In this document: piece by piece, positions 46,717-55,318 of the stretch
Numbering within the stretch: position 1 is the stretch's first letter
Layout: every line of letters starts with the position of its first letter
NCBI GenBank assembly: GCA_965243525.1
Contig: OZ251568.1
Location: 1,728,210 to 1,792,209, forward strand
From: WTKD01 sp965243525
GTDB taxonomy: Bacteria > Spirochaetota > Spirochaetia > WTKD01
Length of the DNA: 64,000 bases
Direction: 5' to 3'
Translations under genes and position numbers: made by a program
Notes under the pieces: model-generated
Database searches by the model: none
Told to the model about the DNA's origin: nothing
The model's input: only the letters and a program-made list of their open reading frames with translations

Positions 46717-47721
46717 ATGCCAAAAGTTACTCAATATAGAGCACAATCCATTATTTATTTTGAAGGCGATAAATCTGAAAAGGTATACATCTTGAAGTCA
46801 GGACATGTGGTCTTGGCTACTACAGATATCGAAACTGGAGAACCGGTGCGTAGCTCGGTACAAATTGGTGAGTTTTTCGGTGTTGGATCTGCACTGAGTA
46901 ATTTCCCTCGGAGTGAGAATGCAAAGGTGGTGAAGGATTCTCAGATAGTTGTCATGACTGTTGCTGAGTTTGAGCAATTAATTCAGAGCAATCCTCGAAT
47001 TATGCTGAAGATGCTGCGGGTTTTCTCCACACAATTGCGTCGTATTCACGCGAAGGTGCAGTCCTTGCTCAACGAGGATGAAGCACAGAGTGATGCTTCA
47101 GAGGGCTTGTTTCATAGCGGTGAGTATTATTTTGCGCATGAAAATTATGATTTTGCAAAGTATGCGTTCAAAAAATACCTGGCGGAATATCCTACAGGGG
47201 TACGGGCAGAGGCTGTAAAAAAATACCAACTACAGATTGTAAGTGCTACTGGAGAAGAAGCTTCACAGTCTGAGGCGACTACTGACGATGATTCATCGGT
47301 GATGTCTTTGTTTGATACAGATGCTGGTGGAGATATCGCGTCATTCGAGCCAAAGTTTACGGCTGCAAAGGATAAATTTTCTGCAGGGGCTATTCAAGAG
47401 GCTTATCAGCTTCTAAAAGAGATTGTCGAATTAAAGGGAGCATCAAACAACGATTTGTGGCCGGATGTTCTGTTGTATTATGGAAGGTGTCTCTATCGAT
47501 TACAGAATTATCAAGAAACAGTGCAGGTGTTGTCGGAATTTGCAAAGAACAATTCCACTCATTCACGTGTGTTTGAGGCGATATTTTATATTGGTGATGC
47601 GTATCGATATCTGCACGAACATGAGCGTGCGCGGTTGTTTTTGCAACGGGCGCTGCAATTTCCTGGAATTGATGCACAACTGAGTCAACGGATTAAAGAA
47701 ATCTTGGAGGAACTCCAATGA
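46717..47721 (+). CDS. Cyclic-nucleotide-binding domain protein with TPR-like tail
   Basis: 334 residues. A cNMP-binding beta-barrel spans about 5-115; the phosphate-binding cassette reads FFGVGSALSNFPRSENA, in which the usual Glu of FGE is Val while Arg is kept, so nucleotide affinity may be reduced or lost. From about 135 to the end are helical repeats of TPR/YbgF type (HSGEYYFAHENYDFAKYAFK, WPDVLLYYGRCLYRLQNYQE, IFYIGDAYRYLHEHERARLF). No DNA-binding domain. The ATG at 46717 is chosen over an upstream in-frame TTG. The stop overlaps the next gene by 4 bases. Confidence 0.8.
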   Translation: MPKVTQYRAQSIIYFEGDKSEKVYILKSGHVVLATTDIETGEPVRSSVQIGEFFGVGSALSNFPRSENAKVVKDSQIVVMTVAEFEQLIQSNPRIMLKMLRVFSTQLRRIHAKVQSLLNEDEAQSDASEGLFHSGEYYFAHENYDFAKYAFKKYLAEYPTGVRAEAVKKYQLQIVSATGEEASQSEATTDDDSSVMSLFDTDAGGDIASFEPKFTAAKDKFSAGAIQEAYQLLKEIVELKGASNNDLWPDVLLYYGRCLYRLQNYQETVQVLSEFAKNNSTHSRVFEAIFYIGDAYRYLHEHERARLFLQRALQFPGIDAQLSQRIKEILEELQ

Positions 47722-48356
47722 GCATGCAATCACTTGATAGATTTGCCATTTCATATCCAAAGGGAGCGATGATATTTTGTGAATCCGAGCGCGGTGACAC
47801 ATTCTATCTTATTCAGCATGGCCGGATACAAATTACCAAGATTATTGGTTCCATTGAAAAGACGCTGGATGTTCTCAATCCTGGAGAATTGTTCGGCGAG
47901 ATGGCCATTCTTGAAGAAGCGCCACGGTCTGCAAGTGCCACTGCGCTTGATGCGGTAACCCTGCTTGAATTTACAAAGCAAAACTTTGAGCTGCTGCTTG
48001 AAGGAAATCCACAGATTGCGTTGCGATTGATGAAGTTGTTTTCAAAAAGAATTTATGATCAACGTAGGCGTTTTATGATTTTGCGCCTGCCGAATGTGCA
48101 TGTGCGTGTTGCTGATGTGTTTCTCATGCTTGATGAGGGGCTGCCACATACTGATGAAGAGGAAAAGAGCCGTACCTTTCAAACTACTATTGAAGATATC
48201 GCGCATTGGGCGGGTATTTCAAAGGAAGAGTGCCGATCTGCGATCAATCAGTTTGCAAAACAACGAAGACTTGAAGTGCAACGAGACAAGATATACGTGC
48301 ACAATATCCATGATTTGGCACGTTACGTATCGTCACAACGAAAATTAACTACGTAA
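47718..48356 (+). CDS. Crp/Fnr-type cyclic-nucleotide-binding regulator
   Basis: 212 residues. The cNMP domain has an intact phosphate-binding cassette, LFGEMAILEEAPRSASATA, with both Glu and Arg that bind the cyclic phosphate and ribose. After the dimer helix, residues 130-205 form a winged-helix-like region (TIEDIAHWAGISKEECRSAI and QFAKQRRLEVQRDKIYVHN), the position and pattern of Crp HTH_Crp_2. Likely a cAMP-responsive transcription factor. It overlaps the upstream cNMP-domain gene by 4 bases (ATGA), so both are made together; a class III cyclase lies about 1.4 kb downstream. Confidence 0.82.
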   Translation: MSMQSLDRFAISYPKGAMIFCESERGDTFYLIQHGRIQITKIIGSIEKTLDVLNPGELFGEMAILEEAPRSASATALDAVTLLEFTKQNFELLLEGNPQIALRLMKLFSKRIYDQRRRFMILRLPNVHVRVADVFLMLDEGLPHTDEEEKSRTFQTTIEDIAHWAGISKEECRSAINQFAKQRRLEVQRDKIYVHNIHDLARYVSSQRKLTT

Positions 48357-48455
48357 CACTCGCGTTTAAACCTATCTTCAACCCAAAATTGCATACTGCA
48401 AATGTTGTTAAACAAGGGCAAGATCCAAAGGAATCAACCGATGATTTTCGGATGC

Positions 48456-48484
48456 TTGTGTTTGATCTTCCAGCGTATTACACT
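48456..48484 (+). promoter_or_regulatory. Possible promoter of the GyrI-like gene
   Basis: TTGTGT (48456-48461), 17-base spacer, TACACT (48479-48484). The ATG at 48493 begins 9 bases after the -10 box, giving a leader of only one or two bases. Weaker than the other leaderless candidates. Confidence 0.35.
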
Positions 48485-48492
48485 AATTCATT

Positions 48493-48999
48493 ATGAAAGG
48501 TGTAATTAAATCATTAGAAGAACAGCCGGTGGTAGCCATTCGTGTTCAAACTAAGATGACTGAACTGGCAAAAGTTCTCACCTCAGTCTATACATCTGTC
48601 AGTACATATATCAAAGACAAGGGTCTAACGACACGTGGAACGCCGTTTGTGCAGTATTTCGCTATGAACTGGGAAGAGTTCTCAAAAAAGAGTCTATTGC
48701 TCTATACATTGAAGAACTTTAACGCAGTATACGATATTTGTGCGGGAATTCCAGTGGATAGGCTGACAGAATCGGCTGATGGCATTGAATCGTTTTCATT
48801 TCCTTCGGGACGCTATCTTGAGTTTGAGCATATCGGATCTTATATGAAGCTTGGAAAAACGTATAAAGCCTACATAGCAGATGCCTTGAAGAACGACCTC
48901 GCTCTGAAACCTGAAACAACTGAGTATTATCTCAACGCACCTGGTGATGTGCCGACGCGAGAACTAAAAACGTTGATACAAGTCCCGCTAATTTCTTAG
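48493..48999 (+). CDS. GyrI-like / AraC effector-binding domain protein
   Basis: 168 residues. The whole protein matches the GyrI-like small-molecule-binding fold: start VIKSLEEQPVVAIRV, then the conserved helix LAKVLTSVYTSVSTYIKDKG, the block YDICAGIPV and the C-terminal PSGRYLEFEHIGSYMKLGKT with EYYLNAPGDVPTRELKTLIQVP. It has no DNA-binding domain, so it is the stand-alone ligand-binding type (SbmC/GyrI-like). Ligand unknown; some members bind drugs or protect gyrase. It stands alone and ends 79 bases before a convergent gene. Confidence 0.8.
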   Translation: MKGVIKSLEEQPVVAIRVQTKMTELAKVLTSVYTSVSTYIKDKGLTTRGTPFVQYFAMNWEEFSKKSLLLYTLKNFNAVYDICAGIPVDRLTESADGIESFSFPSGRYLEFEHIGSYMKLGKTYKAYIADALKNDLALKPETTEYYLNAPGDVPTRELKTLIQVPLIS

Positions 49000-49078
49000 A
49001 TGCTGACCTGAAACAAAAGAATATCTATTTAGCAGGTCTGGCAATCTTGTCATATCAAGGTGTTTGGATAGTCATTCT

Positions 49079-49627
49079 TCAATCAAAGCAAGAAAGCTTT
49101 TTTGCCAATTGGGTGATGCGATGCATTCCCCATGGTCGCTGTACCGTTACATATTCACAGTGATGGAGTTGCATCCCAGCCTTATTACAGGTGAGATGTA
49201 GTTGATTGGTAAGAACACCGAGCGGTGTCTTATCTTGTTCAGAATGGGTAATACATGCATACACATGGATATAGGTAAGCAACCCTTCCATCTTCCCGTT
49301 TGTTAGCGTATAGGCAAATTCAACGTTGAAAACACGATCAAACCATCCTTTCAGAATGGCAGGCAGCATTGCCCACCACAGTGGAAAGACGAGGAAGAGT
49401 CGTTTTGTGGCATGGAGCATTGACTGATGTCGCTGAATATTGGGATCAAATGAAAATTTTCTGCGAAGCTCGGTATACGAAAGCAGTGGGTTGAATCGCT
49501 CTTCATACAGATCTAACAAATGCGTGGGTGCTAGTTGTTCCAATTCTTTTTTTAATGCATGAGCAAGGCATGCACAGGTGCTTTTTTCATCGGGATGTGC
49601 TAAGACAATTGTTGCATTTTCAGACAT
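49079..49627 (-). CDS. Flavodoxin-fold NAD(P)H-quinone oxidoreductase
   Basis: 182 residues, the NQO/MdaB-KefF type. Start ATIVLAHPDEKSTCACLAHA has the FMN/FAD phosphate loop; LFLVFPLWWAMLPAILKGWFDRVF is the family signature with the aromatic triplet PLWW; the rest follows the flavodoxin_2 pattern. It would reduce quinones with NAD(P)H in the cytoplasm. It is divergent from the adenylate cyclase with about 85 bases between. No good Shine-Dalgarno was seen. Confidence 0.82.
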   Translation of the reverse strand: MSENATIVLAHPDEKSTCACLAHALKKELEQLAPTHLLDLYEERFNPLLSYTELRRKFSFDPNIQRHQSMLHATKRLFLVFPLWWAMLPAILKGWFDRVFNVEFAYTLTNGKMEGLLTYIHVYACITHSEQDKTPLGVLTNQLHLTCNKAGMQLHHCEYVTVQRPWGMHRITQLAKKLSCFD

Positions 49628-49676
49628 AAGAGGTGGTGCTGTATAGTGAGAAGGCTAGGCTTATACGCGCTATACC

Positions 49677-49706
49677 TTGTTCTGCATAATAAGTATATAG
49701 TACAAT
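49677..49706 (+). promoter_or_regulatory. Promoter of the class III cyclase, predicted leaderless
   Basis: TTGTTC (49677-49682), an 18-base spacer, TACAAT (49701-49706); an overlapping TATAGT lies at 49696-49701. The ATG at 49712 begins 6 bases after the TACAAT box. Confidence 0.5.
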
Positions 49707-49711
49707 ACAAT

Positions 49712-51265
49712 ATGGCAGCAACAAATACCCCAAACAATTCAGTATCTTTAGAAAAAAAGGGTACGTTCTATAAGAAAGAATACTCTCATGAGAGAAAACG
49801 CTCTTTGCGAACACTGTTCAAGCCCCGTGAAAAGAAGAGATATGGCCTTATAGGTGATAGTATTATTCATTACGCTGTTGCTTGGATATTGCTGGCAATC
49901 TATGGAGGAAGGGCTTGTCCATTTGTAACAGGGGTGACTCTGACTTCTGCCTTCATTGGGTTGGGGGTCACTATTGGTAGCGTCTATTGTCTTCGTGTTT
50001 TGTTTTTTACAATATTCAAACCCTTGTTCCTGCGTTCTTCCAGCAAAACGTACCTCTTTATTGAAACACTGTTTTTTGTGCTGTGGGGAATTCTTGGTGT
50101 GATTTGGGGACTAAGGTTTGAAGGATTTCATATGGAAGGGGTATTAAAAATGCTCCTAGGAACCATTATTCCTGGTTTCTTTTTTAGTATTGAAATGCTC
50201 AATGCGCGTGAAAGATATTTCATTTACCTGGGGAAACAAGAAGGAAAATATGTGCTCTATCGCAATAAGTATTTTTCATTGCGAAAGAAGATTTTGCTCT
50301 TTGGCATCCTCTCGATTGGATTAGTTGGGATAACAATAACCCTCACCACCTATAAAAATTTCCTTTGGACGATTAACAACATCGATATGTATTCTAACCG
50401 TGAAATATTGCTGTCTGTTTTTAAAGAGACGTTATTTGTTATCGGCATATTTCTTGGATTAGTGGTAAAGCTTATTGTCAGTTATTCACAAAACCTTTCA
50501 TTGTATTTTCTGATTATCACGTCGACATTGGACGATATAGCTGCTGAAAAATTCTCTGAGCGTATTCCTATTACTACCTTCGATGAATTTGCGGTTCTTT
50601 CCAACCATGTCAATTCGATCAGCACGGAGCTTGCAGAAAAAAAGAAGATAAAAAGTATTTTTGGAAAGATTATGAGCCCTGTTATTGCTCGCAGGTTGTT
50701 AGATTCACAGGATGACACAAGGCAAGGGTTTGAAGATGAACTAGTGATTCTGTTTTCAGATATTCGAAGTTTTACGACGTTTTCTGAGACAAGGAAGCCC
50801 GCTGAGGTCGTTGCTGTTTTGAATGAGTATTTCACTGCAGTTGTCGGGGTGATAAATCAAAATGGTGGCATTGTGGACAAGTTTATGGGAGATGGTATCA
50901 TGGCTATTTTTGGTATTGAAAGCAAAGAGGGTGCTGCACTTGCTGCAACAAAGGCGGCTTTAGAAATGCAAGAGATTGTAAAAAAGAAATTTCCGAAATT
51001 TTCCATAGGGGTCGGCATCCACACCGGATTAGTCACAGCAGGACTTATTGGTTCGCCGGAGCGATTGGAATTCACGGTTATTGGCGATACGGTGAATACT
51101 GCTTCGCGATTGGAAAGTGCAACAAAAGAAGTGAAGATGGGGATCGTCATATCTGAAAATATCCACGAAAAGATAGCAAGCAAGTACAAGATGTTCAAAG
51201 ATATTGGAGCACTCCAACTAAAAGGAAAGGACATCTCAATCAATTGTTATGGGCTGGCTACCTAG
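49712..51265 (+). CDS. Membrane-bound class III adenylate/guanylate cyclase
   Basis: 517 residues. About six membrane helices fill residues 45-260 (VAWILLAIYGGRACPFVTG, TLFFVLWGILGVIWGL, LLFGILSIGLVGITITL, TLFVIGIFLGLVVKLIV). A HAMP-like linker precedes the catalytic domain from about 335: ILFSDIRSFTTFSE has the first metal Asp, VDKFMGDGIMAIFG the second metal Asp and substrate-specifying Lys, and VIGDTVNTASRLE the Asp that selects adenine plus the transition-state Asn/Arg. This set predicts cAMP synthesis. The ATG at 49712 is preferred to an upstream GTG because the promoter ends just before it. Two cNMP-binding proteins are encoded close upstream. Confidence 0.85.
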   Translation: MAATNTPNNSVSLEKKGTFYKKEYSHERKRSLRTLFKPREKKRYGLIGDSIIHYAVAWILLAIYGGRACPFVTGVTLTSAFIGLGVTIGSVYCLRVLFFTIFKPLFLRSSSKTYLFIETLFFVLWGILGVIWGLRFEGFHMEGVLKMLLGTIIPGFFFSIEMLNARERYFIYLGKQEGKYVLYRNKYFSLRKKILLFGILSIGLVGITITLTTYKNFLWTINNIDMYSNREILLSVFKETLFVIGIFLGLVVKLIVSYSQNLSLYFLIITSTLDDIAAEKFSERIPITTFDEFAVLSNHVNSISTELAEKKKIKSIFGKIMSPVIARRLLDSQDDTRQGFEDELVILFSDIRSFTTFSETRKPAEVVAVLNEYFTAVVGVINQNGGIVDKFMGDGIMAIFGIESKEGAALAATKAALEMQEIVKKKFPKFSIGVGIHTGLVTAGLIGSPERLEFTVIGDTVNTASRLESATKEVKMGIVISENIHEKIASKYKMFKDIGALQLKGKDISINCYGLAT

Positions 51266-51280
51266 GCAGAATGATGATTG

Positions 51281-51310
51281 TTGACTTGCAAATCATTGCT
51301 ATGCTATTTT
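51281..51310 (+). promoter_or_regulatory. Promoter of the SUF operon, predicted leaderless
   Basis: TTGACT (51281-51286), an 18-base spacer, TATTTT (51305-51310) preceded by TGC as an extended -10. The ATG at 51316 begins 6 bases after the -10 box, with no Shine-Dalgarno site. Confidence 0.5.
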
Positions 51311-51315
51311 GAGCA

Positions 51316-51618
51316 ATGACTGATAGCGATATTATCGATTCTTTGAGCAAGGTCAGTGATCCTGAGATTGGACTAAACATTGTCGATGTAGGACTCATTT
51401 ATCACGTTAAAGTGAAAAGTGATACCTCAGTTGAGGTTGAATATACGTTAACGACACCGGGATGCCCGCTTGCCGATGTTATTGAAAATGATATTCGATC
51501 AATCTTAAAAGAAGACTGGAATATAGAAGAGGTAGCCTTAAAGCTGGTCTGGACGCCACCGTGGTCAATTGATTTTATGAGTGAGTCTGCGCGACTAGAA
51601 TTAGGGTATCCAATTTAA
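51316..51618 (+). CDS. DUF59/MIP18-family Fe-S assembly protein (SufT-like)
   Basis: 100 residues, one DUF59 domain. IIDSLSKVSDPEIGLNIVDV, GLIYHVKVKSD and TTPGCPLADVIENDI (the conserved Cys) are diagnostic. Proteins of this kind help deliver or mature Fe-S clusters (SufT). It heads the SUF operon; sufC begins 24 bases later. Predicted leaderless. Confidence 0.88.
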   Translation: MTDSDIIDSLSKVSDPEIGLNIVDVGLIYHVKVKSDTSVEVEYTLTTPGCPLADVIENDIRSILKEDWNIEEVALKLVWTPPWSIDFMSESARLELGYPI

Positions 51619-51642
51619 TTATTTAGAAAGTGAGAAATTCTC

Positions 51643-52401
51643 GTGAATATTATTTGTAAAAATATACAAGCATGGATAGGGGACAAGCAGATTCTTCATG
51701 GCGTTGATATAGCGCTGCAATCGGGAGAGATTCATGCAATGATGGGGAAAAATGGCTCAGGTAAGTCAACCTTTGCCAATGTCTTGTTTGGAAATCCAAG
51801 CTATGAGGCAAGAGGAAGCATTCTTGTTGATGGTGAAGAAATTATTGAATTGGAGCCTCATGAGCGTGCAGCGAAGGGACTGTTCTTGGCGTTTCAATAT
51901 CCTGTTGCAATTCCGGGTATTACGGTGGGGCGGTTTTTAAAGCGAGTGCACGACACCCTCTATCCAAACGATGAAAAGCGGAAAAGAGGATTTGTTAAAC
52001 ACCTACGCGACTCCATGGATTTCATGGGGATTGATCAGCAATTCATCAACCGTTATCTAAACGATGGATTTTCTGGGGGAGAAAAGAAGCGAATGGAAAT
52101 TCTGCAGATGCTTGTTCTCAATCCCCGATTTGCAGTTCTTGATGAGACCGATTCCGGTCTAGATATCGATGCGTTAAAAGTGGTAGCAAAGGGGATAAAT
52201 GCCCTCTATGGTGATACTTTTGGAGCCTTGGTTATAACGCATTATCAAAGAATTCTCACCTATATCAATCCGCAAAAAGTACATCTTATGTACAAGGGGC
52301 GAGTCGTGCACAGTGGTGGCCCAGAACTGGTGGACCAACTCGAACGCGATGGATATGAATGGATAGAACGTAAATTTGGAGCATCACATGCAACAAGCTG
52401 A
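51643..52401 (+). CDS. sufC: Fe-S cluster assembly ATPase SufC
   Basis: 252 residues, ABC ATPase of SUF. Walker A GKNGSGKST, the SufC-specific LFLAFQYPVAIPGITVGRFL, signature FSGGEKKRMEI, Walker B FAVLDETDSGLDIDAL and H-loop VITHYQRIL. It drives the SufBCD scaffold. GTG start with no strong Shine-Dalgarno. Its end overlaps sufB by 14 bases. Confidence 0.95.
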   Translation: MNIICKNIQAWIGDKQILHGVDIALQSGEIHAMMGKNGSGKSTFANVLFGNPSYEARGSILVDGEEIIELEPHERAAKGLFLAFQYPVAIPGITVGRFLKRVHDTLYPNDEKRKRGFVKHLRDSMDFMGIDQQFINRYLNDGFSGGEKKRMEILQMLVLNPRFAVLDETDSGLDIDALKVVAKGINALYGDTFGALVITHYQRILTYINPQKVHLMYKGRVVHSGGPELVDQLERDGYEWIERKFGASHATS

Positions 52402-53779
52402 TATTGGCGAATACAAATTTGGATTTTATTATCCGGATGAATCGGTGTATAAAACTGCGCCGGGACTGAACGAAGATGTTGTTCGATATATTTCACAACA
52501 GAAGGATGAACCAGAATGGATGCTTTCGTATCGATTGCAGGCTTTGGAGGTGTTTCAACAGAAACCGATGCCGCAGTGGGGTGCCGATCTGAGCGATATT
52601 GATTTTGATAGTTTTCATTATTACGCCAAGCCGGTGGAAAAACAGCAAAAAACATGGGATGACCTGCCTGAAAATATTCGTGAGACTTATGAGCGCTTGG
52701 GTATTCCTGAAGCAGAGCAACGTTTTCTTGCAGGGGTAGGCGCGCAATATGATTCAGAGGTGGTCTATCATAATTTGAAAGATGAACTGGAAGAAAAAGG
52801 GGTCATTTTCAGCGATCCTGAAACAGCTGTTCGGGAACACCCTGATATTGTGCAAAAGTATTTTGGAACGGTGATTCCCTATAATGATAATAAGTTTGCC
52901 GCTTTGAATACTGCGGTGTGGAGTGGAGGCAGCTTTGTCTATATTCCAAAGGGAGTACAGGTTGATATTCCCCTGCAGGCCTATTTTCGCATCAACCTTC
53001 AAAATTTTGGACAGTTCGAGCGAACCTTGATCATTGCAGAAGAGGGCAGTTTTGTTCACTACGTTGAGGGGTGTACCGCACCGGTATACACCAGTAATTC
53101 ACTGCATTCTGCAGTGGTAGAGATTATTGCTCTTGAAGGCGCACGCGTGCGGTATAGCACGATTCAAAACTGGTCGAGCGATGTGTATAATCTGGTTACT
53201 AAGCGAGCGGTGGCTCACAAGAATGCAACTGTTGAATGGATTGATGGAAATCTTGGCAGCAAGAGAACGATGAAATATCCATCAGTATACCTCATGGGCG
53301 AGGGAGCTCACGGTGAAGTGCTTTCGATTGCCTTTGCAGGCTCTGGGCAAGAGCAGGATTCGGGCGGAAAGATCGTCCATGTTGCTGATAGCACCAGTTC
53401 GGTGATTACTTCGAAGTCGATTTCAAAGGATGGGGGAACAAGTACCTATCGAGGGCAAATCAAGGTAGAAGAGGGGATAAAAAATGCACGTGCTAATGTT
53501 GTGTGTGATGCCTTGTTGATCGATGGTGATTCGGTGAGCAACACGTATCCTTATATGGATATTAAAAGCAATATGGTGTCCATAGAACACGAAGCGCGGG
53601 TGAGCAAGATCAGCGAAGATCAATTGTTCTATCTCATGAGCAGAGGGCTCGATGAAGCTGAGGCCTCCTCTATGATTGTGAATGGATTTCTTGACCCCTT
53701 GGTTAAACAACTTCCCATGGAATATGCGGTTGAATTGAATAAACTCATTGAATTAGAGATGGAAGGCTCGGTAGGATAA
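52388..53779 (+). CDS. sufB: Fe-S cluster scaffold protein SufB
   Basis: 463 residues. Conserved blocks include YVEGCTAPVYTSNSLHSAVV, GSKRTMKYPSVYL, QEQDSGGKIVHVADST and MDIKSNMVSIEHEARVSKI, characteristic of SufB; the Cys in the GCTAP segment is an assembly-site residue. It binds nascent cluster with SufC and SufD. The ATG at 52388 with GGAG nearby is chosen over an in-frame TTG four codons earlier. Confidence 0.95.
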   Translation: MQQADIGEYKFGFYYPDESVYKTAPGLNEDVVRYISQQKDEPEWMLSYRLQALEVFQQKPMPQWGADLSDIDFDSFHYYAKPVEKQQKTWDDLPENIRETYERLGIPEAEQRFLAGVGAQYDSEVVYHNLKDELEEKGVIFSDPETAVREHPDIVQKYFGTVIPYNDNKFAALNTAVWSGGSFVYIPKGVQVDIPLQAYFRINLQNFGQFERTLIIAEEGSFVHYVEGCTAPVYTSNSLHSAVVEIIALEGARVRYSTIQNWSSDVYNLVTKRAVAHKNATVEWIDGNLGSKRTMKYPSVYLMGEGAHGEVLSIAFAGSGQEQDSGGKIVHVADSTSSVITSKSISKDGGTSTYRGQIKVEEGIKNARANVVCDALLIDGDSVSNTYPYMDIKSNMVSIEHEARVSKISEDQLFYLMSRGLDEAEASSMIVNGFLDPLVKQLPMEYAVELNKLIELEMEGSVG

Positions 53780-53782
53780 TCG

Positions 53783-55009
53783 ATGGATGTGAAAACTGAT
53801 AATTTGCATCGCACGTATAAAAGTGCGGTGTTTCAAGAATACTGCAAGCAAGCACTAGAAACGTTTCGATCAATGAAATGGCCAACGATACACGATGAAC
53901 AATGGCACCGAACTGATATCAGTTATCTTGATTTGGAATCTTTTACACCTTGGAATGCTTCAGAACAGACAAAACAGCACACTGTATCAGATTCCCATGC
54001 AGGAGAATATTTGTTGTCCTCTGATGGTGAGATTAGCATTGGAAGTACAGATCCAAAAATAGACATCTACGATGCACGTCTCAACATGTCGCATTCTCCA
54101 CAGTTTGATCAGTTGCGCAAGGGCTACATCGATTGTATAGAACATAAGTTCTCTGCTTGGAATCTGACCTGGGCGAGTTTTGCGCCTACGGTGTATGTTC
54201 ATCCTGACACAAAATCTGCAAAGCCTATCTATATCCACATCGACCTTTCTGCTGAACAGGTGCTCCTGAATTCTCAAACTTCTATTATTGTTGATCGTGG
54301 GGCTCAAGCCTCTGTTATTGTGCGTGTTAGCAGCAGAGAAGGTGGCGAGTTAGTACACAATGCCAGCATTGCGACCTATCTTGCTGACAATGCAACCTTG
54401 GATTTATTTGTTATTCAAGAAGATAATATCGATGTCTCAAGCATAGGAAGTTTCTACACCCAAGTGCACAACGATGCACGGATGAAATTTGTTGGTATGA
54501 ACAAGGGAGCCATGCTCTCAAAGTATACGGTGTATTCTGACATACAAGGAAAAGGATCTGAGGCATTGATGGACGGGATCTTCTATCCGCATAACGATGA
54601 ACAGGTGGATGTTCGAAGTGTTCAGCGGCACCGCGTAGGAAAAAGCTATAGTCGAGCCTTGTTCAAAGGGGCAGTTGCGGATGAAGCGCATTCGGTGTTT
54701 CAGGGGCTGATTCATGTTGATCCTGGTGCAAATGACACTGATGCATATCTTACGAACAACAACCTCGTGCTTTCTGAGCATGCACGTGCTGATTCAATTC
54801 CAACTTTGCAAATCGAAACCAATGATCTACGTTGTAGCCATGGAGCTACCATTGGAATGCTTGATGAAGAACAGTTGACTTACCTTTGCACTCGGGGAAT
54901 CAACCCAGATGATGCAACATCCATGTTGGCAGAGGGGCATTTTGAAGAGATTATTTCGCTCTTTCCCGAATCCATCGCTGATGACGTGCGCCAGAGATTA
55001 CTGTTTTAA
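53783..55009 (+). CDS. sufD: Fe-S cluster assembly protein SufD
   Basis: 408 residues. The beta-helix core reads DVRSVQRHRVGKSYSRALFK, ADEAHSVFQGLIHVDPGAND, TDAYLTNNNLVLSEHARADS and PTLQIETNDLRCSHGATIGM, matching SufD including the His and Cys used at the SufB-SufD interface. Starts 3 bases after sufB and ends 5 bases before the Rieske gene. Confidence 0.93.
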   Translation: MDVKTDNLHRTYKSAVFQEYCKQALETFRSMKWPTIHDEQWHRTDISYLDLESFTPWNASEQTKQHTVSDSHAGEYLLSSDGEISIGSTDPKIDIYDARLNMSHSPQFDQLRKGYIDCIEHKFSAWNLTWASFAPTVYVHPDTKSAKPIYIHIDLSAEQVLLNSQTSIIVDRGAQASVIVRVSSREGGELVHNASIATYLADNATLDLFVIQEDNIDVSSIGSFYTQVHNDARMKFVGMNKGAMLSKYTVYSDIQGKGSEALMDGIFYPHNDEQVDVRSVQRHRVGKSYSRALFKGAVADEAHSVFQGLIHVDPGANDTDAYLTNNNLVLSEHARADSIPTLQIETNDLRCSHGATIGMLDEEQLTYLCTRGINPDDATSMLAEGHFEEIISLFPESIADDVRQRLLF

Positions 55010-55014
55010 CACCT

Positions 55015-55311
55015 ATGTGGAAACAATGTATAGAAGAAGCAAGCTTGGTGAGAACAGCGCTTGTGCGGCATCGCCGTAAAGAAATCGCTCTGTTTCGCCT
55101 TGAAGATGGCATCTATGCAACAGACAACTCGTGTAGCCATGAGTATTCTCCATTGTGCGAGGGCATGGTCGTTGAAGATTGTGTGTATTGCCCGATGCAT
55201 GGCTCTCGATTTAACATCAAAACCGGTGCGGTATTGAACCTGCCGGCGACAAGACCCATTCGAACATACGAAGTTAAAATTGAAGATGGGTGGATATTCG
55301 TAAACATATAG
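55015..55311 (+). CDS. Rieske-type 2Fe-2S ferredoxin
   Basis: 98 residues, a single Rieske domain. Ligands are the Cys and His of NSCSHEY and of VYCPMHGSRF (CxH and CxxH), and the C-terminal strand block YEVKIEDGWIFVN completes the fold. It resembles NirD/biphenyl-type soluble Rieske ferredoxins. Its place directly after sufD suggests an electron carrier for Fe-S assembly or a client; the role is inferred. Confidence 0.88.
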   Translation: MWKQCIEEASLVRTALVRHRRKEIALFRLEDGIYATDNSCSHEYSPLCEGMVVEDCVYCPMHGSRFNIKTGAVLNLPATRPIRTYEVKIEDGWIFVNI

Positions 55312-55318
55312 CCTAGCC

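Noticed and set aside
48314..48492. An open frame of about 60 codons between the Crp-like gene and the GyrI-like gene, ending in DDFRMLVFDLPAYY.
   Set aside because: It has no ATG, GTG or TTG start in a sensible place and no Shine-Dalgarno; it may be a relic but could be chance.
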